Below, piece by piece: positions 57,678 through 64,000 of a stretch of 64,000 bases of DNA (positions are counted from its first letter, which is position 1; each line of letters starts with the position of its first letter). A model generated the notes under the pieces. The model did not search any database and was not told where the DNA came from. It was given only the letters and a program-made list of their open reading frames with translations. The position numbers and the translations under genes are program-made. The DNA lies in the NCBI RefSeq assembly GCF_001277195.1, contig NZ_CP012268.1, positions 4,030,001-4,094,000 of the forward strand, given 5' to 3'. Source of the stretch: Cronobacter muytjensii ATCC 51329. Its GTDB lineage: Bacteria > Pseudomonadota > Gammaproteobacteria > Enterobacterales > Enterobacteriaceae.

Positions 57678-59501
57678 GTGATCGAAAAATTGCGTAACAT
57701 CGCCATCATTGCGCACGTTGACCATGGTAAAACGACCCTGGTTGACAAGCTGCTGCAGCAATCCGGTACGTTCGACGAACGTGCTGAAACTCAAGAGCGC
57801 GTGATGGACTCCAACGATTTGGAGAAAGAGCGTGGGATTACCATCCTCGCTAAAAACACCGCGATCAAATGGAATGATTACCGTATCAACATCGTTGATA
57901 CCCCTGGGCACGCTGACTTCGGTGGTGAAGTTGAACGTGTCATGTCCATGGTTGATTCCGTGCTGCTGGTGGTTGATGCTTTTGACGGCCCGATGCCGCA
58001 GACGCGCTTCGTGACCAAGAAAGCATTTGCCCATGGCCTGAAACCTATCGTGGTTATCAACAAGGTTGACCGTCCGGGCGCGCGTCCTGACTGGGTTGTG
58101 GATCAGGTGTTCGACCTGTTCGTCAACCTCGACGCGACTGACGAGCAGCTGGACTTCCCTATCGTTTACGCCTCCGCGCTGAACGGTATCGCAGGTCTGG
58201 ATCACTCTGACATGGCGGAAGACATGACCCCGCTGTACCAGGCGATTGTTGACCATGTACCGGCACCGGACGTCGATCTCGACGGCCCGCTGCAGATGCA
58301 GATCTCCCAGCTCGACTACAACAACTACGTTGGCGTCATCGGCATCGGCCGCATCAAACGCGGTAAAGTGAAGCCGAACCAGCAGGTCACTATCATTGAT
58401 AGCGAAGGCAAAACCCGTAACGGTAAAGTCGGTAAAGTACTGGGCCACCTGGGCCTGGAGCGTATCGATACCGATCTGGCTGAAGCTGGCGATATCATCG
58501 CGATCACCGGTCTTGGCGAGCTGAACATCTCCGACACCATCTGCGACCCGCAGAACGTCGAAGCGCTGCCGGCGCTGTCCGTTGACGAACCGACCGTTTC
58601 TATGTACTTCAACGTCAACACGTCGCCGTTCTGCGGTAAAGAAGGTAAATACGTTACCTCTCGTCAGATCCTTGACCGTCTGAACAAAGAGCTGGTGCAT
58701 AACGTTGCGCTGCGCGTTGAAGAGACCGAAGACGCTGATGCGTTCCGCGTTTCTGGCCGTGGTGAACTGCACCTGTCTGTGCTTATCGAGAATATGCGTC
58801 GTGAAGGTTTCGAACTGGCGGTTTCCCGTCCGAAAGTTATCTTCCGCGAAATCGACGGTCGTAAACAAGAGCCGTTCGAAAACGTCACGCTGGACGTCGA
58901 AGAACAGCACCAGGGTTCTGTGATGCAGGCGCTGGGTGAGCGTAAAGGCGACCTGAAAAACATGAATCCGGACGGCAAAGGCCGCGTACGTCTCGACTAC
59001 GTGATCCCAAGCCGTGGCCTGATTGGCTTCCGTTCTGAGTTCATGACCATGACCTCCGGTACCGGTCTGCTGTACTCCACCTTCAGCCACTACGACGATA
59101 TTCGTCCGGGCGAAGTAGGCCAGCGTAACAATGGCGTACTGATCTCTAACGGTCAGGGTAAAGCGGTCGCGTTCGCGCTGTTCGGTCTGCAGGATCGCGG
59201 TAAGCTGTTCCTGGGTCACGGTGCGGAAGTGTATGAAGGCCAGATCATCGGTATTCACAGCCGTTCTAACGACCTGACGGTTAACTGTCTGACCGGTAAG
59301 AAACTGACCAACATGCGTGCGTCCGGTACGGACGAAGCGACGGTTCTGGTTCCGCCTATCAAGATGACCCTGGAGCAGGCGCTCGAGTTCATCGATGATG
59401 ACGAACTGGTCGAAGTGACTCCGCTGTCTGTACGTATCCGTAAGCGTCACCTGACGGAAAACGATCGTAAACGCGCAATGCGCGGTGCGAAAGAAGACTA
59501 A
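57678..59501 (+). CDS. typA: Ribosome-associated GTPase TypA/BipA
   Basis: Translational GTPase involved in 50S assembly at low temperature and in stress. The start is GTG at 57678 (MIEKLRNIAIIAHVDHGKTT), as in E. coli; 607 residues. G1 AHVDHGKTT, G2 RGITI, G3 DTPGHADFGG, G4 NKVDRPGA and G5 SAL are all intact. EF-G-like domains II, III and V and the BipA-specific C-terminal domain follow. Terminated by a hairpin shared with yihO. Confidence 0.98.
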   Translation: MIEKLRNIAIIAHVDHGKTTLVDKLLQQSGTFDERAETQERVMDSNDLEKERGITILAKNTAIKWNDYRINIVDTPGHADFGGEVERVMSMVDSVLLVVDAFDGPMPQTRFVTKKAFAHGLKPIVVINKVDRPGARPDWVVDQVFDLFVNLDATDEQLDFPIVYASALNGIAGLDHSDMAEDMTPLYQAIVDHVPAPDVDLDGPLQMQISQLDYNNYVGVIGIGRIKRGKVKPNQQVTIIDSEGKTRNGKVGKVLGHLGLERIDTDLAEAGDIIAITGLGELNISDTICDPQNVEALPALSVDEPTVSMYFNVNTSPFCGKEGKYVTSRQILDRLNKELVHNVALRVEETEDADAFRVSGRGELHLSVLIENMRREGFELAVSRPKVIFREIDGRKQEPFENVTLDVEEQHQGSVMQALGERKGDLKNMNPDGKGRVRLDYVIPSRGLIGFRSEFMTMTSGTGLLYSTFSHYDDIRPGEVGQRNNGVLISNGQGKAVAFALFGLQDRGKLFLGHGAEVYEGQIIGIHSRSNDLTVNCLTGKKLTNMRASGTDEATVLVPPIKMTLEQALEFIDDDELVEVTPLSVRIRKRHLTENDRKRAMRGAKED

Positions 59502-59550
59502 TACGGTGCATCCGTAAACCGGGCCGGCGTTAACGCCGCCTGCGTGACTA

Positions 59551-59581
59551 AAAAGCCGCTGAATTTCAGCGGCTTTTTTTA
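59551..59581. terminator. Bidirectional terminator between typA and yihO
   Basis: AAAAGCCGCTGAA-TTTCAGCGGCTTTTTTT; its T-run contains the yihO stop codon. Confidence 0.92.
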
Positions 59582-61015
59582 TGGTTGCGCGCGGGCTACC
59601 GACGCTGGTGGTTTACGGTCAGCTTCAGGCGTGTAGCGCGGCGTTGTTTTCCGCTTCGCTATCTCATCAATGATGACCGCAAAGCGGGCTTCATTGAGCT
59701 TATAAAACAGGCCCATAATCAGGGCGGCGATAATGGCCAGCCCGCACGGCCAGAGGAAAATCAGCTGGCGTAGCCCGTCGAGCGTCGCGGCGGTTTGCAG
59801 CGCGTTTGGCACGTAACCGATTTGCGTCAGCATAATGCCGGGCAGGAACCCTGCCAGCGCCGCGGAAATCTTGCGCGAAAACGTATAACCGGTGTAGACC
59901 GAGCCTTCGGCGCGGATGCCGGTTTTCCACTCGCCGTAATCCACCGTATCCGGCACCAGCGCCCAGTTCAGACTGTTCACAAACGCGGTGCCAAAAAACG
60001 CCATGCACGAAAACAGTACGAAGCTCAGCGACGTCGCGCCCCACAGGTAGTTAAAAATATCGCCAGCGGCCCAGAGCGCGAGCCCGCCGAGATAGACCCG
60101 TTTCTTACCAAAGCGTTTCACCGCGCCCGGCACCAAAAAGACGCCGACCAGAATGCAGCCCATGCTGAACAATCCCATCCACGACAGCAGATGCACATCG
60201 TTGAGCACGTATTGCGTGTAATAGACCTGGATGGCGAGCTTGATATTAAACGCCGCCAGCGTACAGAGATTGGCGATACACAGCACCAGCAGCGGCGGGT
60301 TCTGGAAAATCGCGCAAAAGGATTTCAGCATGCCCGGCTTATGCCCGGCGGGCACCACTTCTACATAACGCTCGCGCACGCCGCGGTAACAGCACCCCAT
60401 GCTGATAAGCCCGACGCCGGCGAAAAGCAGCGCCGCGACCAGGTAGCCCGTCGCCGGACGCGCCGTAAACAGCGACTGGATTGGCATAAAGCCGACCGTG
60501 CAGAGCAGCAGTCCAAGCGTCGCGCCGCCCTGCCGCCAGGCGGCGAGATGCGCGCGCTCCTGCGGGTTTTTAGTGATGGCGGGCACCATCGCGCCATAAG
60601 CGCAGTTCATCAGGCTGTAAAACAGGCCGAAGAGCATAAACAGCACCGTAGCGAGCGCGGTTTTCATGGTCAGCGGCAGATCGTTGGCGACAAATTGCGC
60701 CGTCGCCACCAGCGCCACCGGAAACGAGGCGAACAGAATAAAGGGCCGGAATTTGCCGCGCGGGCCGGGCGCGCGTCGTGAGTCCACCAGCACGCCGGTC
60801 AGCATATCGGTCAGCGCCGTGAAAAACTTCGCCACCAGGAAAATCACGCCGCCGTAAAAGGCGGGCAGATGCAGTTCATCGGTATAAAACTTCAGAAGAT
60901 ACAGCGTCCCGATACACAGCATCAGGTTGGAGCCGAAATCGCCCATGCCGTAAGACAATTTTTCCCGCAGGCTCAGGCGGAGCGTCAGCGGGTCCTGATT
61001 CGTGAATGCCGTCAT
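59579..61015 (-). CDS. yihO: Sulfoquinovose importer YihO (GPH family)
   Basis: Sodium or proton sugar symporter of the GPH family, assigned in E. coli to sulfoquinovose uptake. The 478 residues have about 12 membrane segments and begin MTAFTNQDPLTLRLSLREKLSYGMGDFGSNLML in E. coli-like fashion. NCAYGAMVPAITKNPQERA and TVDYGEWKTGIRAEGSVYTG are the conserved loops. It is the third gene of yihQ-yihP-yihO, 52 bases after yihP. Inner membrane. Confidence 0.93.
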   Translation of the reverse strand: MTAFTNQDPLTLRLSLREKLSYGMGDFGSNLMLCIGTLYLLKFYTDELHLPAFYGGVIFLVAKFFTALTDMLTGVLVDSRRAPGPRGKFRPFILFASFPVALVATAQFVANDLPLTMKTALATVLFMLFGLFYSLMNCAYGAMVPAITKNPQERAHLAAWRQGGATLGLLLCTVGFMPIQSLFTARPATGYLVAALLFAGVGLISMGCCYRGVRERYVEVVPAGHKPGMLKSFCAIFQNPPLLVLCIANLCTLAAFNIKLAIQVYYTQYVLNDVHLLSWMGLFSMGCILVGVFLVPGAVKRFGKKRVYLGGLALWAAGDIFNYLWGATSLSFVLFSCMAFFGTAFVNSLNWALVPDTVDYGEWKTGIRAEGSVYTGYTFSRKISAALAGFLPGIMLTQIGYVPNALQTAATLDGLRQLIFLWPCGLAIIAALIMGLFYKLNEARFAVIIDEIAKRKTTPRYTPEADRKPPASVARAQP

Positions 61016-61067
61016 AGCCGATCCTCAAAGCACAGGCCCGCGCCGAACGACGCGAGCGCCGTCAGGG

Positions 61068-62474
61068 TTACGCGCCAGGCGAAAACGCCCGCTTACGGTT
61101 TTCCAGTTCATCCACAATCCGCACGTACATCTTCTCGTTAAGGTTGTAGAAGCAGCCCATCGCGATAATCGTTATTACCGCCAGCACGCACGGCCAGATA
61201 AAAATCAGCTCGCGCAGGCCCTCAATCGTCGTAACGGACTGCGCCACGTTCGGGACATAGCCAATCTGCGTCAGCATCAGGCCAGGGAAAAACCCGGCCA
61301 GCGCCTGGGAGACTTTGCGAAAGAACGTAAAGCCGGTGTAGACCGTGCCTTCCGAGCGTACGCCGGTGCGCCACTCGCCATATTCCACCGTGTCGGAGAC
61401 CAGCGCCCAGTTCAGGCTATTCACAAATGCGGAGCCGAAAAACGCCAGGCAGGAAAACGCCACAAAGCTCACCGATCCGCTGCCGAAGGCGTAGTTGAGC
61501 ACATCGCCCACCGCCCAGAGAAGCAGACCGCCGAGATAGACCTTTTTCTTGCCGAAACGGCGCACCGCGCCCGGCATCAGGAGCACGCCGATAAAAATGC
61601 AGCCCATGCTGAAAAAGCCCATATACGACAGCAGAATCGGATCGTTGAGTACGTACTGGGTGTAATAGACCTGAATGGCGAGCTTGATGTTAAATGCGCC
61701 GAGCGTGCAGAGATTAGCGATGCACAGTACAAACAGCGGGCGGTTGCCAGCGATGGCGCGAAACGACTGCAACAGCCCCGGCTTTTGCGCCGGGCTGGCA
61801 GCGCCGGTTTCGACATACCGCTCGCGCGTACCCGCATAGCACCACCACATAAACAGCAGGCCGAACAGCGAGAACAGCGTGGCGGCGAAAACATAACTGA
61901 GCTGCGGGTTGCCCTCAATGAGGTTCATCACGGGTACAAAACCCACGGTGCAGAGCAGCAGCCCGAGCGTCGCGCCGCCCTGGCGCCATGCGGCAAGCGA
62001 CGCGCGCTCGTTCGGGTTTTTGGTAATGGCGGGCACCATCGCGCCGTACGAGCAGTTCATCATGCTGAAAAACAGCCCGTAGAGCATAAACAGCACCGTC
62101 GCCATGACTGCTTTGCCGGTCATCTCAAACGGCGTGCCGACAAAATTCGCGATAGCCAGCAGCGTCACCGGGAAGGCGGCGTACAGCACAAACGGCCGGA
62201 ATTTTCCCTTCGGCCCGATACGGCGGCGGGAGTCAAGCATCACGCCGGTGCCCATATCGGTAAAGGCAGTAAAAAACTTGGCGATCAGAAAGATAATACC
62301 GCCATAAGTGCCCGGCAGCCCCAGCACATCGGTGTAAAACTTCAGAAGATACAGCGTGCCGATATCCAGCAGAATATTCGAGCCCAGGTCGCCCATGCCA
62401 TACGCGACTTTCTCTTTAAACGGCAAACGCAGGGTCGCCGGATCGCCGCCCGGCGCGGTTGTGGTGTGACTCAT
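61068..62474 (-). CDS. yihP: GPH-family transporter YihP, sulfoquinovose-cluster exporter or importer
   Basis: Second GPH symporter of the sulfoquinovose cluster; in E. coli proposed to handle DHPS export or related sulfo-sugar transport. The start at 62474 (MSHTTTAPGGDPATLRLP) follows GGAGA and gives 468 residues; the frame is open upstream but overlaps yihQ without similarity. About 12 membrane segments; conserved YGMGDLGSNILLDIGTLY and TVEYGEWRTGVRSEGTVYTG. About half identical to YihO, so an old duplication. Confidence 0.92.
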   Translation of the reverse strand: MSHTTTAPGGDPATLRLPFKEKVAYGMGDLGSNILLDIGTLYLLKFYTDVLGLPGTYGGIIFLIAKFFTAFTDMGTGVMLDSRRRIGPKGKFRPFVLYAAFPVTLLAIANFVGTPFEMTGKAVMATVLFMLYGLFFSMMNCSYGAMVPAITKNPNERASLAAWRQGGATLGLLLCTVGFVPVMNLIEGNPQLSYVFAATLFSLFGLLFMWWCYAGTRERYVETGAASPAQKPGLLQSFRAIAGNRPLFVLCIANLCTLGAFNIKLAIQVYYTQYVLNDPILLSYMGFFSMGCIFIGVLLMPGAVRRFGKKKVYLGGLLLWAVGDVLNYAFGSGSVSFVAFSCLAFFGSAFVNSLNWALVSDTVEYGEWRTGVRSEGTVYTGFTFFRKVSQALAGFFPGLMLTQIGYVPNVAQSVTTIEGLRELIFIWPCVLAVITIIAMGCFYNLNEKMYVRIVDELENRKRAFSPGA

Positions 62475-62490
62475 CACGGTTCTCCTTGCG

Positions 62491-62511
62491 CCCGCAGAGG
62501 CCCTGCGGGCG
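62491..62511 (-). other. Intercistronic hairpin between yihQ and yihP
   Basis: GCCCGCAG-5 nt-CTGCGGGC without a T-run, 17 bases upstream of the yihP start. It could protect or separate the two messages. Confidence 0.5.
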
Positions 62512-62518
62512 AGCCTCA

Positions 62519-64000
62519 TCAGATGTGACGCAGCGTGGCGAACAGCGACGCCCATTCGCTTTGTGCGCGGTAGAACACCGGCGGCTTGCCGAGCGGCGCA
62601 TCCACGGTTACGTCACCGCCGCCGCACGCCTCCCCGGTCCACGCGTTGATCCAGCTGTCTTCCGGCAGCCAGAGCGTCCAGTCGTGTCGTCCCTCTTCAT
62701 AAACGGGCGCCACCAGCAGATCGCGGCCAAACAGATACTGGTATTTAAGGCTGTAAGCCCGCGGCTCGTGTTCGTAATGCAGAAATAGCGGACGCATCAC
62801 CGGCAGGCCGCTGCTGGCGTTCTGCGCCACCGCCTGCCTGATGTATGGCTTGAGCGTGGTGAAGATGGTCGTCATTCGGGCAAAATGCGCAATCGTTTCG
62901 GCATCACCGTCGAATTGCCAGTTATCGCCCGGACGGTTGCCCTCATGGGTGCGCATCATCGGCGTGAAGGCGCTGAAATCGCACCAGCGCAGCAGCAGTT
63001 CTTTGCTGCGCTTCATATCAAACAGCGTGGTATAGCCGCCGATGTCGCTGTGGTGCAGGCCATGACCGGACATCGCCAGCGACAGCGCCGCCGGCACCAC
63101 GGAGGCAAGCCCGTCGTCGAGGCTCCAGTCGACGTTCTGATCGCCCGCCCACATCATCGTCGAATATTTCTGGCTGCCGGTATAACCGGCGCGCATAAAG
63201 AACAGTACCTCGCCGAGTTTGCCCGTCTCCTGCAGCGCTTCGTAGTTACACTTTGCCCACAGCGCGGGCCAGGCGTTATGCATAATCTCAGCGCTGACGC
63301 CGTTATGCAGGTGTGTGTCGGTTGGCAAATATTCGCCGAAATCCGCCATCCAGCCGCCGCAACCCAGCTCGATCAGCTGTTTTTTAATGACGTCTTTATA
63401 CCAGGCGTACGCCTCCGGGTTGGTCAGGTCGACCACGCCCGCGTAAAACTCGCCGAACTCGACGTGATAATCCTGGCCCTGCGCATCTTTGGTGAGATAG
63501 CCACGCGCTGCCGCCTCTTCGCAGAGATCTCTGTCGCTGGCGACGTACGGGTTGATGTAGGAGAGAAACTGCACGCCTTCGCGTTTCCACTGCTGAATGC
63601 GCGTATCCAGTTGCGGGTAGAGTTCCTGATTCCATTTCCAGTTCCACATCACGCGCTTGCCGAACGAGGTCATGCGAATGCCGGACCAGTCCTGCGCCCA
63701 GATGCCGTTGACTTTGACCCCGCCGCGGCGCATCACATCAAGCTTCTGCTGGCACACCTCAGTGCCGCCCTGAATACCGAGCGTCACGCCATCGTAGATC
63801 CAGTCCGGCAGTTCCGGCTGTCGACCCAGCAGCGCGGTCAGTTTTTCCAGCAGTTCGATATAAGATGGCGCGCATTCGAAGCGGATTGTCGCGTTATCTT
63901 CCCAGAACGCCAGTTCGTGATAATCCGGCGCGCTGAAATCGAAATTCATATAGCCGCTGTTATCGACGTGGCAGTAGTACTTCTGGGTACTGACAAAAGT
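62519..64000 (-). CDS. yihQ: Sulfoquinovosidase YihQ (GH31), 5' end cut by the window
   Basis: Releases sulfoquinovose from sulfoquinovosyl glycerol. About 493 C-terminal codons are visible; the frame runs on to the window end (TFVSTQKYYCHVDNSGYMNF matches the family), so the true start lies beyond. The GH31 catalytic residues are visible: nucleophile Asp in GGWMADFGEYLPTD and acid/base Asp in MWAGDQNVDWS. The sulfonate-binding Trp/Arg segment IWAQDWSGIRMTSFG, which separates sulfoquinovosidases from other GH31 enzymes, is also present. First visible gene of yihQPO. Confidence 0.95.
   Translation of the reverse strand, partial: TFVSTQKYYCHVDNSGYMNFDFSAPDYHELAFWEDNATIRFECAPSYIELLEKLTALLGRQPELPDWIYDGVTLGIQGGTEVCQQKLDVMRRGGVKVNGIWAQDWSGIRMTSFGKRVMWNWKWNQELYPQLDTRIQQWKREGVQFLSYINPYVASDRDLCEEAAARGYLTKDAQGQDYHVEFGEFYAGVVDLTNPEAYAWYKDVIKKQLIELGCGGWMADFGEYLPTDTHLHNGVSAEIMHNAWPALWAKCNYEALQETGKLGEVLFFMRAGYTGSQKYSTMMWAGDQNVDWSLDDGLASVVPAALSLAMSGHGLHHSDIGGYTTLFDMKRSKELLLRWCDFSAFTPMMRTHEGNRPGDNWQFDGDAETIAHFARMTTIFTTLKPYIRQAVAQNASSGLPVMRPLFLHYEHEPRAYSLKYQYLFGRDLLVAPVYEEGRHDWTLWLPEDSWINAWTGEACGGGDVTVDAPLGKPPVFYRAQSEWASLFATLRHI

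Noticed and set aside
57630..59450. 606-codon open frame antisense to typA
   Set aside because: Same reason: mirror frame of a biased gene; composition is unlike a real protein.
61002..62528. 508-codon open frame antisense to yihP
   Set aside because: Arg/His/Gln-rich translation is typical of the reverse frame of a membrane-protein gene.

Overview
The window is core chromosome of an enterobacterium. Nearly every protein resembles its E. coli counterpart over the full length, in near-colinear order. The 16S gene and GC-rich coding suggest a relative of Cronobacter, Siccibacter, Franconibacter or Enterobacter; the genus is my inference. It is the oriC region, with oriC at about 20.88-21.16 kb between mnmG and mioC.

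Layout. 1-6.6 kb: a truncated secreted esterase, the phosphate uptake and signalling operon pstSCAB-phoU behind pho boxes, and an unrecognised four-helix membrane protein lying on the Tn7-target side of glmS. 6.6-10.1 kb: amino-sugar/UDP-GlcNAc genes glmS and glmU. 10.1-10.7 kb: an unusually long glmU-atpC spacer with two perfect CRP palindromes and a candidate small RNA. 10.7-17.6 kb: the nine-gene ATP synthase operon atpIBEFHAGDC. 18.2-22.2 kb: rsmG, mnmG, oriC, mioC, asnC. 22.3-28.3 kb: asnA, ravA-viaA, kup. 28.4-34.3 kb: the ribose operon rbsDACBKR behind two RbsR operators. 34.3-36.5 kb: hsrA and yieP. 36.5-41.97 kb: a complete rRNA operon (P1, P2, boxA, 16S, tRNA-Glu, 23S, 5S, terminator). 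42.0-49.6 kb: mobAB, yihD, srkA, dsbA, yihG, polA and Spot 42. 49.6-57.7 kb: engB, csrC, yihI, a 57-residue ORF, hemN, yshB and the nitrogen-control operon glnA-glnL-glnG. 57.7-64 kb: typA and the sulfoquinovose genes yihO, yihP and yihQ (yihQ cut by the window end).

How it fits together. Genes near the origin serve growth: replication start (oriC, mioC, polA with a DnaA box), rRNA synthesis, tRNA modification (mnmG), energy (atp), cell-wall precursor (glm), phosphate and nitrogen homeostasis (pst, gln) and global regulation (Spot 42, csrC). Most operons and their control sites keep the E. coli arrangement.

Main departures from E. coli K-12. (a) The rRNA operon has an rrnC-type left side (yieP, tRNA-Glu) joined to an rrnA-type right flank (mobB, no Asp/Trp tRNAs). 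(b) A membrane-protein gene sits between pstS and glmS. (c) The glmU-atpC spacer carries CRP sites and RNA-like structure. (d) A small membrane ORF is translationally coupled to hemN. (e) yihF and the yihLMN-ompL block are absent. I did not see a clear new multi-gene system. The best candidates for something undescribed are the CRP-linked RNA in the glmU-atpC spacer and the membrane protein beside glmS.
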